Source: Micromonospora kangleipakensis
GTDB lineage: Bacteria > Actinomycetota > Actinomycetes > Mycobacteriales > Micromonosporaceae
Direction: 5' to 3'
DNA: 64,000 nt
Assembly: GCF_004217615.1 (NCBI RefSeq)
Contig: NZ_SHLD01000001.1
Span: 5,456,001-5,520,000, forward strand
Shown: piece by piece, positions 17,908-27,032 of the stretch
How the letters are laid out: every line of letters starts with the position of its first letter
Position numbering within the stretch: position 1 is the first letter of the stretch
Notes under the pieces: model-generated
The model's input: only the letters and a program-made list of their open reading frames with translations
What the model was told of the DNA's origin: nothing
Databases searched by the model: none
Translations under genes and position numbers: made by a program

Positions 17908-18033
17908 TCAGTGGCCGGTCGGCGGGATCGACGAAGGTTTGTCCGCGTGCTTGGCCTTCTTCGCCGCCCGCTTCTCCTTCAAAGTCTTGCCCTGCTTCTT
18001 CACATTGCTCTTCTGGTGAGACTTGTCCGCCAT
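17908..18033 (-). CDS. 41-aa lysine-rich small protein
   Basis: A tiny gene supported by a strong ribosome site (GAGGGAAGGG just upstream of ATG 18033) and a coherent highly basic product. It starts MADKSHQKSNVKKQGKTLKE, continues KRAAKKAKHADK and ends SSIPPTGH. Such Lys/Ala-rich miniproteins are frequent in actinobacteria beside stress genes, and probably bind nucleic acid or ribosomes. Function is unassigned. Its neighbours are cold shock and heat shock-type sequences. Confidence 0.65.
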   Translation of the reverse strand: MADKSHQKSNVKKQGKTLKEKRAAKKAKHADKPSSIPPTGH

Positions 18034-18283
18034 AACGGCCCTTCCCTCGCAACGTCAGGATGGTGGATCGGCCGCAGGTCGGCGGCGACTTCGATGTCCG
18101 CGCCAAGCGCGATCTGCCGGACGGAACACGTGGACAACAGGCGATGCCTGGTCGATTGGCCACCCTGAGCCAAGAAAATTATGGTCAGACGACCATGTCC
18201 ATAGCCTAGTCCTCGGTAGCACGCGGGCCGCGCGGGGCCGTTGCGCCCCACACTTGCGATTCCCTCGACGGCCCGGTCGTCAC

Positions 18284-18448
18284 CGCGGCGCGTTCTCCCG
18301 GACCATCCCAGTGCCGACGGGCGTCATGGAGAAGACCATCGCTGCCCGGTACGCGGACGGGATGTTCGAGATCACCGCGAAGGTCGGCGACATCATGCCG
18401 GGCGCGAAGGAGATCCCGATCAAGGTCGAGAACGGGGAAAAAAGCTGA
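18284..18448 (+). pseudogene. Relic of Hsp20 small heat shock protein, C-terminal part
   Basis: The last ~54 residues of an alpha-crystallin-type chaperone are readable. GAFSRTIPVPTGV is the family's F-x-R...P-x-GV strand, and AARYADGMFEITAKV is the next conserved strand; the IPIKVENGE tail holds the oligomerisation motif. The N-terminal arm and first half of the alpha-crystallin domain are missing and no start with a ribosome site fits. It is a truncated gene copy. Confidence 0.6.
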
Positions 18449-18862
18449 TCGGTTGGAACGGCTCTCGTTTCAGGCCCACCCGGTCGTCCAGGACGCCGGC
18501 CGGCGGCTGTTCCACGAGGGGCGATCCGCCGACCGCTTCTAGTTGCTGAGGTCCGGGCGCGTCGATTTGGACATGGGCGTACCCGATCGCGGTGACATCC
18601 TCATCGAATGTGCGGCCGCGACGGCCGGCAGCGATGCGCGAGTCAACAAGGGGCAGCGGCAGGCGGTCAATCGGTGGTGTTGGTCTTCGCTCTACGACCT
18701 CCGACAACCTGGCGACGGCCTGGCCCAGGGGCCGGCTCCCACGTCGCGAGGTGCAGGGTGCGGCGCTGCAGCCCGGACCGGGCTCGGCCTTCTGCCGAGA
18801 GCCGATTTCGCTCGTAGCTATCTTTGTTGATATCGATGACCTGCGCGGTGTCGGGTGGCAGC
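18449..18862. other. Degraded intergenic region
   Basis: Immediately after the Hsp20 relic, 18456-18542 reads ERLSFQAHPVVQDAGRRLF and ends at a TAG. This resembles the start of the conserved block of TIGR02391-type proteins but is too short to call. The remainder up to the MFS start shows no feature beyond an expected promoter. Confidence 0.3.
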
Positions 18863-20182
18863 ATGCCGTCCGACACAGCGACGCCCCGTTTCCCGCATTC
18901 CTCGCCCTACTGGCCGGTGGTCAGTCATCCCCTGCTGCGGCGTGTCCTGCCCGGATTGGCGTTGTCCGCGCTGGGCGATGGCATGGCGTTGGTTGCGGTG
19001 ACCTGGCTGGCGTTACAGCTCGCGCCACAGGCCCAGCGCGGCATGTGGATCGCGATTGCCGTAGCTGCATACACCCTGCCCAGTGCGGCCGGCACCGTGA
19101 TCTTCGGCCGGCTTCTGAGCGGTCGAAGTGGTGCGCAGCTTGCTGGTGGGGATGCGATCCTGCGGGCCGGGGCGCTCGCGGCGATCCCGACCGCCTACCT
19201 GATCGGGGTGCTCAACACCGGGCTGTACGTGACGCTGCTCGCCGTGTCCTCGCTGCTGCACTCGTGGGGTTCCGCCGGGCGCTTCACCCTGATCGCCGAG
19301 GTCCTCCCCCAACGGCACCACCTGCCGGCCAACGCGGTGCTCACCACCATCGGCGCGTCCGCCACCATCGTCGGGCCTCCACTGGCGGGCATCCTCATCA
19401 GCTGGGCCGGCCCGGTGTGGGTCATCGCCGTCGACGTGGTCACGTTCGCCGTCCTGGCCCTCACCTATCGCCTCGCCATTCCCGCTGCCGACCGACCCGA
19501 ACCAACTGAGGCCGCCGCCTCGCGCACCGCCGGCTTCGGCATCATCCGCCACAACCGGACCCTGCTGGGCTTACTGGCACTGAGCTTCGGGCTCTTCTTC
19601 CTCTTCGGACCGGTGTACGTGGCCATGCCGATCCGCGTCGCCGAGGATCTGCACGCCTCGGCAGCAGTGCTCGGGATCTACTACACGGCGTTCGGTATCG
19701 GCGGCGTCCTCGGCGGTCTGGCCGCCGGCTACCTGCACCGCTGGTCGCTGTGGCCCACCACCCTCGGCATCGTCATCGGGTTCGGCGCCGCCATGCTCCC
19801 GCTCAGCCTGGACGCACCCATCAGCCTGTCGCTGCCGGCCTTCGCCCTCGCGGGCCTGATCTGGGCGCCGTACATGTCAACCACGATGGCGCTGTTCCAG
19901 CGCAGCACCACCACCACCAAGCTCCCCCAGGTGCTAGCCGCCAACGGTGCCGTCCTTGTGTTGGCGGTGCCACTGGGCACCCTGCTCGGCGGCCCTCTGG
20001 TAGCCACCATCGGCGCCCGAGAGACGCTGCTCCTGTGCGCTGCGGCTACGGTGGCCCTCGGCGTGATCGCAGCCGGTCTCACCATCCTGCGCCACAAACC
20101 ATCCACAACCGGCGGCGCGTCATCCCCCTGCCGGTCGTCTGACGCGGGCCGAGCCTTGACGTCAACGAACATAGAAGACTGA
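18863..20182 (+). CDS. MFS transporter
   Basis: A ~439-aa major facilitator superfamily protein with about 12 transmembrane helices. The second membrane-half begins near the loop ASRTAGFGIIRHNRTLLGLL. The opening helix ALSALGDGMALVAVTWLALQ carries the DG signature of the macrolide-efflux-like (DHA3) branch. The start at ATG 18863 was preferred over one 13 codons upstream because a GGGTGG site precedes it and the charged N-terminus then matches relatives. It is probably a drug/proton antiporter; the substrate is unknown. Confidence 0.82.
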   Translation: MPSDTATPRFPHSSPYWPVVSHPLLRRVLPGLALSALGDGMALVAVTWLALQLAPQAQRGMWIAIAVAAYTLPSAAGTVIFGRLLSGRSGAQLAGGDAILRAGALAAIPTAYLIGVLNTGLYVTLLAVSSLLHSWGSAGRFTLIAEVLPQRHHLPANAVLTTIGASATIVGPPLAGILISWAGPVWVIAVDVVTFAVLALTYRLAIPAADRPEPTEAAASRTAGFGIIRHNRTLLGLLALSFGLFFLFGPVYVAMPIRVAEDLHASAAVLGIYYTAFGIGGVLGGLAAGYLHRWSLWPTTLGIVIGFGAAMLPLSLDAPISLSLPAFALAGLIWAPYMSTTMALFQRSTTTTKLPQVLAANGAVLVLAVPLGTLLGGPLVATIGARETLLLCAAATVALGVIAAGLTILRHKPSTTGGASSPCRSSDAGRALTSTNIED

Positions 20183-20508
20183 GCCAGAACGACAGGTGCC
20201 GGGTGGCGACGCTGATTGTGCGCCGGTCGGACGGACACCGTCGGACGCAGGACCGTTCACGAAATGATTGACGCGATCGCATGGCCAGCCGCGTTGAAGG
20301 TGGGGCCGGGCGTCTGCAGCTCACCTGTCTCCGAGGGCTGGCGGATCGGAAGGGTGAGTGCGTGGAGCTGCGGTACCGAGCACCAGGTAGCCCGGGGTGC
20401 GAGGCCGGACGGGCGCCCTCGGCGTATGCGTTGATGATTCCTCGGGTCTGGTTGACGGCCATCTCGCACGGTATGCCGGTGATGAGTCCCATCCCGTCCG
20501 AGCGGATA
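20183..20508. other. Intergenic between convergent MFS genes
   Basis: About 325 bases between two convergent transporter genes. No gene is supported. A bidirectional terminator would be expected but no clear stem followed by a T-run was seen. Confidence 0.35.
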
Positions 20509-21813
20509 TCAGGGCCGCTGCACGGGCGGTGGCCTGCGACGAAGGTCGAATGCTGCTGGATGCCGGGCGAAGGCCCACGTGCTGAGCCCGAGGGCGACCA
20601 GACACAGCGTCGCCGGGACGAGGAAGCCGACCTGGTGTCCCAGCGCGGCAACTGACACGGTCGCCACGAGACTTCCGTTGATGGCCGCCACGTTCTCGTG
20701 ACTGAGGTATATCGACGTCGCCGTGCCGGCACGCCCCACCATCAACCGCTGCGCGAGGTCGATGCCGACCATGACCGTGGCGGCGCCGAACAGCGCGTAG
20801 AGGATCTGCAGCAGCATCAGCTGCCCGGGTGTGGTGATGACGACGAGGCCGCCGTAGTAGGCCACGCTCGCGGCACCGCCCACCAGGAACACTGTGCCGC
20901 GGCCCCACCGCACGGCGGCGTACGCCATGATCGGCATGAGTACCAGCTCGCACAGCGGTGGCAGCGCCAGCGCCAGCCCGGTCAGTTGCAGCGGGGCGTG
21001 CAGGGATACGCGCATCAGGATCGGCAACTGGGACAGCAGCATGATGCGTCCACTGGAGAACAGCACCATGACGACCGCGAGGATCAGCAGTAGCCGCTGA
21101 CCCCCAGCCGGCCTCGTCCGGACACCACCCCTGTCGCCGATGTTCTCACCCGTGACCGGGTGCGGTGTCGCGGCGGCGATGGTGTCGCCCGCTCGCAGCA
21201 GATACCACGACAGCGCGAGACAGGCGAGGCAGACGACCGAAACGACCCGGAAGAGCGGACGTGGCCCGAGATAGGCCAGACCGAGACCGCCGACGCCGAA
21301 TCCGGTGAACGAACCGATGGACAGCACGATGCGCATCGCGGCGATCACAGCGGTGGAGGTAGCGGTGTCGTTCCGGCGTTCAACGAGGTCGCGGGTGTAG
21401 GCCATCAGCTGCACGTTCGGAACGCCGACCACGCAGAAGAAGACGACCCCGACGGCGAGCATGGCCGGGTACGACCGCACGCTCGCCAGGATCGCGTAGC
21501 CGGCGGCCAGCCACGCGAGGCTCGCCGAGATGATCACCCGTCGTTCGCCGCCCCGGTCGGAGAAGCGGCCCGTTGTGAGCATCACGGCCATGCCGGCCAG
21601 AGCGACGACGGCGAAATTGATCGTCGCCATGGTGTCCGAGGCGCCCAACTCGTCCCGCGCGAACAAGGACAGCACACCGAGTGCCGCGAACGACGCCGTG
21701 GAACTGACCAGCATCAGCGCCATCAGCGGCCGGTACGGCGCTACGGCCTGCCACGCAACCACCAACCGACCATCACCGGGCGCCTCCCGCCGAGCGTCCG
21801 TCTGCGCCACCAC
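20509..21813 (-). CDS. MFS transporter (second)
   Basis: A ~434-aa membrane transporter with about 12 hydrophobic helices. Visible features are the loop 2-3 basic motif GRFSDRGGERR near residue 80 and paralogous hydrophobic halves split by a hydrophilic loop (DRGGVRTRPAGGQR). Several GTG codons lie in a row at the start (21819 to 21808). A GGAGG motif overlaps the first, so initiation at 21813 or 21810 is most likely. The organisation resembles sugar or drug efflux MFS proteins. It is convergent with the other MFS gene and is not a duplicate of it. Confidence 0.8.
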   Translation of the reverse strand: MVAQTDARREAPGDGRLVVAWQAVAPYRPLMALMLVSSTASFAALGVLSLFARDELGASDTMATINFAVVALAGMAVMLTTGRFSDRGGERRVIISASLAWLAAGYAILASVRSYPAMLAVGVVFFCVVGVPNVQLMAYTRDLVERRNDTATSTAVIAAMRIVLSIGSFTGFGVGGLGLAYLGPRPLFRVVSVVCLACLALSWYLLRAGDTIAAATPHPVTGENIGDRGGVRTRPAGGQRLLLILAVVMVLFSSGRIMLLSQLPILMRVSLHAPLQLTGLALALPPLCELVLMPIMAYAAVRWGRGTVFLVGGAASVAYYGGLVVITTPGQLMLLQILYALFGAATVMVGIDLAQRLMVGRAGTATSIYLSHENVAAINGSLVATVSVAALGHQVGFLVPATLCLVALGLSTWAFARHPAAFDLRRRPPPVQRP

Positions 21814-22254
21814 CAACACCTCCGCCCGGCGTGGGACCGGCAGCCACCGGTCCCATCATCTGCCTGCGCGTGACGCTTCGACGACCCGGACTGCCCTTCC
21901 AGAATCCTCGGCGCCGCCCCGCCAAGCGACCGCCGAGAGTCCAGTCCGGCGGCTACAGCTCGAACGACACTCCGGTACGGGAAGGTCCGACTGCACCTCA
22001 GCCCGCGGCGGTGCGCAACAGGACAGTGAGCTGTTTCAATCTGCGGTAGGCCTGCAACGGCAGTGGGGCGAGGCGGATACCCGATCGGCAGGGAACGTGT
22101 CGGTAGTGATCGCTATGGTGTGCCGACTGCCCGCCCAACCGGTGTGTGTCCGCTGTTGGACGGCGCTCCCCGGCGCCCCTGCCGGGGTCGCCACAGCTGG
22201 TGCGCGCTGTGGGGGGGCAGCCCGCCGTTGACGTCAGTGCAGGAGGTTCCGCGA
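21814..22254. other. Divergent region upstream of the five-gene system
   Basis: The ~440 bases between the MFS start and the WGR gene carry no supportable gene. The promoter of the five-gene operon should lie here. A G-run (GGGGGGG) occurs near 22213, followed by a TTGACG hexamer at 22229, close to the AGGAGG ribosome site at 22241. Confidence 0.35.
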
Positions 22255-25200
22255 GTGGTCAGCAGCCGTAGCTTCGACTTCGTGGGCGGCAGTTCCTCGA
22301 AGTTCTGGGAGGTTACCCGCGACGGCGTCGACGTGGTCGTCCGGTACGGCCGGAAGGGCACGACCGGCCAGACAACCAGCAGGACCTTCACCACCGAGGA
22401 CGCCGCCATCGCGCACGTCGACAGGCTGGTCGCGGCGAAGCTGGGCAAGGGCTACGTCGAGTCCGACACCGTCGACCAACGCCGGACCGCGTCTCGCGCC
22501 GGCGGTGAGCCGGCGGTCGCCGATCCGAACACGAGCGCGGTGCCCGTCTCCGACGTCGCGGTAGCCGATGAGGACACGTTCGTGGTGCCGTCCTCGTGGC
22601 GTCGCAGCTTTTTTCCCCGCCGGGGCGGTGCCGGCGTGCCAGCGCGCTGGCCTGACGCGGCCGCCCGGGCCAACGCGGCGGCGCTGCTCACCACCCACTC
22701 TGAGCGCATCGAGCAGTCCCTACGGCACGGCCAGACCGACCCGGAGGTGGCGGCGGCTGGCCTCGACGTGCTGGCCGGAACGCCGTCCCCGCTGGGGGCA
22801 GCGGCGGTCGCCGCCGCCCTGATGGCCAGGGCCACCTGGCGCCAGCAGGACGACCTGCGGGTACTCGCGGATCTGTGGTTGGCCGACCACGATCTGCCCT
22901 TCGCCACCGCCGCGGCGGCGGAACTGCTCTCCGTGGGCTGGGACTATCGCGGCAACTACCACAGCGAGGCCGCGCTGCCCCTGCACCGCCTCCGGCCGCA
23001 CGAAGCCCGCGCGTGGTTGGTACACGAGGCCGGCCTGACGATCGCCGGCCGCGTCCGGGCAGCGCTCGCCGCCGCCTCCCACGACGAGTACGCCGCCAGC
23101 CTCGAGGCGCTCGGCCCGTACCGGCAGGGCACCCTGCACCAGCGGGTGGCGGCGACCTTCCTCGCGCCGACCGAGACCGACTGGCATGACGAGGCCGTTG
23201 CCGCGGTCACGGCCGCCGGCGACGAGAACCTGGCGGCGGTCCTGCTGACCGTGGTGACCACGCCGTCGCATGCCGCCCGGCTTGCCGACCTCGCCGACGA
23301 CTACTCGACGGTGCGGTCGGCCACGCTGGTGTACTCGTTCGTCGCCGGGGTCGGCGCTGCGGCGGCGCCCATCCTGGCCCGCTGGTTCGACGACGCCTAC
23401 GTCGAGGCGGACGGCAAGCGGCGGCTGCTGGCGGCGCTGGCCGCGCTGCCCGGCGACGAGCCGTTCCGGCTGCTGCTCGACCGCTTCGACCGCAAGTACG
23501 TGCCGGCCGCCCTGCTCGACGCCGCCGGGCGGTTCCCCGCTCGGGCCCTGCGCCTGCTCGCGGCTGACCCGCGACGCGGCGTGCGCGACCTGCTGCCGGC
23601 GCACGCGCTGGCTCACCTCGCCGTGGTCGAGCGGGTGCTGCCGACCCTGTCGGACGACGTGGCCGGCCGGATCCGGGCCGTTCTGGCCGACACCGTCGCG
23701 GTGACGGAAGCGCCCACCGAGGCCCTTCCCGAGCTGATGGTCCGTCCCCCGTGGCTGGTCAAGCGGGCGGCTCGCCGGCCCGTCGTGGTGGAGGGCCTGG
23801 TCTGCGCCGACGAGCCGGCCATGGTGTGGGCGCCCGGCGAGCGGGACGCCTGGCGTGACGCCACCGGCCACCGCCGGGCCTGGGCCAACCAGGACCGGAC
23901 CTGGGAGTCGGTGGCCACCCGGGTGCGCAACGGCGCGACCGGCTGGTGGGAGGCGACTGACTTCTTCGTCCGGGCGCCCGAGGAGATCGCCCGCCCGCTG
24001 ATCCGCGAGTGGCGCGCCCGTGACCTGTGGGATGGTGCCGCTTGGATGCCGATCGTGGTGGGGCGTTTCGAGCTGGACGCCCTGCCCGCCGCCCTCGACG
24101 CCGCCCGGCGCAGCCCCGCCACCATCGCCGGCGCCCTGCTCCCCTACACGTCTCCCGAGATCGCAATTCTGATGGCCGACTGGCTCGGCCGGCTCAAGTC
24201 GTCGCGGCCGGCCGCGCTGGCCTGGCTGGCCCGGCACGCTGCGGCGGCCGCCCGGGCGCTGGTACCGCCGGGGCTGGGCCGGCCCGGAGTCGAGCGGCGC
24301 CGCGCTGAGCAGGCCCTGTGGGCGTTGGCTGGCAACGGGTACGCCGAGGACATCCGCACCGCCGCCAAGCAGTACGGTCCGGAGGCTGCGGCCGGGATCG
24401 ACCAGCTGTTGGCCGTCGACCCGCTGGACCTTCTGCCGGCCCGGATCCCCCGGCTGCCGGAGTGGGCCGACCCCGCCCGGCTGCCGCGGCTCCGGATGCG
24501 CGACGGTTCCGGTGCGCTGCCGCTGCCCGTCACGGCTCACGTGGCCACCATGCTCGCGATGTCGCGCCTCGGCGAGCCGTACGCCGGTGTGGCTGTGGTC
24601 AAGGACCTCTGCGAGCCGCACAGCCTGGCCGACTTCGCCTGGGCGCTGTTCCTCAGCTGGCAGGCGGCGGGCAGCCCCGCCAAGGAGAGCTGGGTGCTCG
24701 AGGCGCTCGCCCTGGTCGGCGACGACGAGGTCGTACGCAGGCTCGCGCCGGTGATCCGGGCGTGGCCCGGCGAGGGCGGTCACGCCCGAGCCGTCACCGG
24801 CCTCGACGTGCTCGCCACGATCGGCACCGACGTGGCGCTGATGCACCTGCACGGCATCGCGCAGAAGGTGAAGTTCAAGGGCCTCAAGGAGCGCGCCAGC
24901 GAGAAGATGCGGGAGGTCGCGGCGGGGCTGGGGCTGGAGCCGGAGCAGCTCGCCGACCGGCTGGTGCCGGACCTGGGGCTCGACGCGACTGGCAGCCTCA
25001 CGCTTGACTACGGGCCCCGCCAGTTCGTGGTGGGCTTCGACGAGCAGCTCAAACCCTACGTACGGGACGCCGACGGTAAGCGCCGCAAGGACCTGCCGAA
25101 GCCCGGCGTGAAGGAGACGCTTGCGCCGGCCGCGTACCGGCGGTTCGCTGGCCTGAAGAAGGACGTCCGCACGATCGCCGCGGAGCAGATCCGCCGGCTG

Positions 25201-25881
25201 GAGCAGGCGATGGTGACGCAGCGGCGGTGGACGGGCGGGGAGTTGCGCCAGCTTTTCGTCGGGCATCCGCTGCTCTGGCACCTCGTCCGGCGGCTGGTGT
25301 GGGGCCGGTACGACGAGCAGGGCGCGCTGGTCGGTGCCCTGCGGGTGGCCGAGGACCGCACCTTCGCCAATGTGGATGACGACCCGGTGCTGCTCAGCGA
25401 TGACGCCGTGGTCGGGGTCGCCCACCCGCTGGAGCTGGGCGGCAGCGTGGCGGCCTGGGGGGAGCTGTTCGGCGACTACGAGATCCTGCAACCGTTCCCG
25501 CAGCTCGGCCGGGAGGTACACACGCTGACCGAGGAGGAGCTGACGGCGCACCGGCTGACCCGGTTCGAAGGGATCACGGTGCACGTCGGCAAACTGCTCG
25601 GGCTGGAGCGCCGCGGCTGGCACCGCACCGCGCCGGAGGACGCCGGCATCCAGGGCTGGGTCGAGCGCCCGCTGCCCGATGGCGGTGGGGTCGTCATCGG
25701 GCTCGACCCGGGCATCGCCGTCGGCGTCGTCAACGAGTTCGCCGAGCAGAAGCTCGAGGAGATCTGGGTGCGGCGCGCCCAGGACCGGTACTGGGACCGG
25801 GAGCGGGGGGCGTCGTTCGGCGAACTCGACCCGGTCACCCGTTCCGAGATCATCCGCGACCTCAAGGAGATCACCGCATGA
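22255..25881 (+). CDS. WGR-domain DUF4132 protein (MolR/YehI-like)
   Basis: A 1208-aa first gene of the five-gene system. Residues ~5-75 form a WGR domain (SKFWEVTRDG, RYGRKGTTGQ), a nucleic-acid-binding module also found in PARPs. The rest is long and helical with HEAT-like stretches, ending in the DUF4132 region (QRRWTGGELRQLFVGHPLLW). This architecture matches E. coli MolR. The start is GTG 22255, fixed by a perfect AGGAGG 8 bases upstream; reading further upstream adds unrelated sequence. Its stop overlaps the ATPase start (ATGA). In the proposed conflict systems this subunit is thought to sense or bind a target, which is inference. Confidence 0.85.
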   Translation: MVSSRSFDFVGGSSSKFWEVTRDGVDVVVRYGRKGTTGQTTSRTFTTEDAAIAHVDRLVAAKLGKGYVESDTVDQRRTASRAGGEPAVADPNTSAVPVSDVAVADEDTFVVPSSWRRSFFPRRGGAGVPARWPDAAARANAAALLTTHSERIEQSLRHGQTDPEVAAAGLDVLAGTPSPLGAAAVAAALMARATWRQQDDLRVLADLWLADHDLPFATAAAAELLSVGWDYRGNYHSEAALPLHRLRPHEARAWLVHEAGLTIAGRVRAALAAASHDEYAASLEALGPYRQGTLHQRVAATFLAPTETDWHDEAVAAVTAAGDENLAAVLLTVVTTPSHAARLADLADDYSTVRSATLVYSFVAGVGAAAAPILARWFDDAYVEADGKRRLLAALAALPGDEPFRLLLDRFDRKYVPAALLDAAGRFPARALRLLAADPRRGVRDLLPAHALAHLAVVERVLPTLSDDVAGRIRAVLADTVAVTEAPTEALPELMVRPPWLVKRAARRPVVVEGLVCADEPAMVWAPGERDAWRDATGHRRAWANQDRTWESVATRVRNGATGWWEATDFFVRAPEEIARPLIREWRARDLWDGAAWMPIVVGRFELDALPAALDAARRSPATIAGALLPYTSPEIAILMADWLGRLKSSRPAALAWLARHAAAAARALVPPGLGRPGVERRRAEQALWALAGNGYAEDIRTAAKQYGPEAAAGIDQLLAVDPLDLLPARIPRLPEWADPARLPRLRMRDGSGALPLPVTAHVATMLAMSRLGEPYAGVAVVKDLCEPHSLADFAWALFLSWQAAGSPAKESWVLEALALVGDDEVVRRLAPVIRAWPGEGGHARAVTGLDVLATIGTDVALMHLHGIAQKVKFKGLKERASEKMREVAAGLGLEPEQLADRLVPDLGLDATGSLTLDYGPRQFVVGFDEQLKPYVRDADGKRRKDLPKPGVKETLAPAAYRRFAGLKKDVRTIAAEQIRRLEQAMVTQRRWTGGELRQLFVGHPLLWHLVRRLVWGRYDEQGALVGALRVAEDRTFANVDDDPVLLSDDAVVGVAHPLELGGSVAAWGELFGDYEILQPFPQLGREVHTLTEEELTAHRLTRFEGITVHVGKLLGLERRGWHRTAPEDAGIQGWVERPLPDGGGVVIGLDPGIAVGVVNEFAEQKLEEIWVRRAQDRYWDRERGASFGELDPVTRSEIIRDLKEITA

Positions 25882-27032
25882 GAGTGGCCGACATGGCCGG
25901 GACCGATGCGCCCCGTACCCCGGGTGCGCCCGGCGGCGCCGGCGGCGCCGCGCCGCGGGTGCAGCGGCCGCCGGCTGAGGTGCGCTACGCCGACGAGCTG
26001 GCGCGGCTGCGCGCCGACGACACCGCGGAGCGACCGCCCGGCTGGGCGCTGAGTCTGCAGGCGGCTCGGCGGTTTATCGTCGGCGACGAGACGGCGGGCA
26101 TCCGCCGCAAGTTCGTCGGCGATCCGTCGCTGATCGACCGGGCTCTGGTGACCCTGGCCACCAGCCGAGGGCTCATGCTCGTCGGCGAACCGGGCACCGC
26201 CAAGTCGCTGCTGTCGGAGCTGCTGGCCGCCGCGGTCAGCGGCGATTCGACCCTGACCATCCAGGGCGGCGCGGCCACCACCGAGGACCAGATCAAGTAT
26301 TCGTGGAACTATGCCCTGCTGGTTGCCGAGGGGCCGTCGCCGCGGTCCCTGGTGCCGGCGCCGCTGCTGCGCGGTATGGCGGAGGGCAAGGTGGTCCGGT
26401 TCGAGGAGATCACCCGCTGCCCGCTGGAGGTGCAGGACTGCCTGCTGTCACCGCTGTCCGATCGGGTGCTGGCGCTGCCCGAGCTGACCGGCGACGACGC
26501 GATGGTGTTCGCCCACGAGGGGTTCAACATCATCGCGACGGCGAACACCCGAGACCGCGGCGTCAACGACATGAGCTCGGCGCTCAAGCGGCGGTTCAAC
26601 TTCGAGACCGTCTTCCCGATCGCCGACTTGGACACCGAGCTGGCCCTGGTGGCCACCGAGGCGGGGACGCTGCTGCGTCGCTCCGGGGTGACCGCCGAGC
26701 CGCGCCGCGACATCCTCGAGGTGCTGGTCACCGCATTCCGTGAGCTGCGTACCGGTCAGACCGTCCGGGGTGACGCGATGGACCGCCTGTCTGCCGTGAT
26801 GAGCACCGCCGAGGCCGTGTCGGTCGCGCACGCCGTCGGCCTGCGCGGCTGGTTCCTGCGCGGCGAGCCCGGCACCGCCGCCGACCTGGTGTCCTGCCTG
26901 GCCGGCACCGCGGCCAAGGACAACCCCGAGGACCTGGCTCGCCTGCGCCGCTACCTCGAACAGCAGATCAGCTGGCGCTCCGGCGGGCATTGGCGGGAGC
27001 TGCACGACGCCCGACACCTGCTGCCCGGCTGA
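25878..27032 (+). CDS. MoxR-type AAA+ ATPase (YehL-like)
   Basis: A 384-aa AAA+ ATPase of the MoxR/APE2220 type. Walker A is GEPGTAKS (103-110). Walker B-like acidic residues are in VVRFEEITRCP, sensor 1 is IIATANTRDRG and the arginine finger region is SSALKRRFNFETVFP. MoxR ATPases remodel partners through a VWA-domain protein, which is also encoded here. The first ~35 residues are Ala/Gly/Pro-rich and probably disordered. It is coupled to the upstream gene by ATGA, and its TGA overlaps the next ATG (TGATG). Confidence 0.93.
   Translation: MRVADMAGTDAPRTPGAPGGAGGAAPRVQRPPAEVRYADELARLRADDTAERPPGWALSLQAARRFIVGDETAGIRRKFVGDPSLIDRALVTLATSRGLMLVGEPGTAKSLLSELLAAAVSGDSTLTIQGGAATTEDQIKYSWNYALLVAEGPSPRSLVPAPLLRGMAEGKVVRFEEITRCPLEVQDCLLSPLSDRVLALPELTGDDAMVFAHEGFNIIATANTRDRGVNDMSSALKRRFNFETVFPIADLDTELALVATEAGTLLRRSGVTAEPRRDILEVLVTAFRELRTGQTVRGDAMDRLSAVMSTAEAVSVAHAVGLRGWFLRGEPGTAADLVSCLAGTAAKDNPEDLARLRRYLEQQISWRSGGHWRELHDARHLLPG

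Noticed and set aside
18456..18542. Short plus-strand segment resembling the start of a TIGR02391-type conserved block
   Set aside because: Only ~28 residues, no start codon, and similarity judged by eye; reported only as part of a degraded intergenic region.
20390..20520. Minus-strand peptide GLITGIPCEMAVNQTRGIIN between the two MFS genes
   Set aside because: It looks protein-like over ~25 residues but I could not connect it to a family, and the surrounding frame is not maintained.
22720..25623. A 967-codon minus-strand open frame opposite the WGR-DUF4132 gene
   Set aside because: Same GC-frame artefact; no ribosome site and no recognisable motif.
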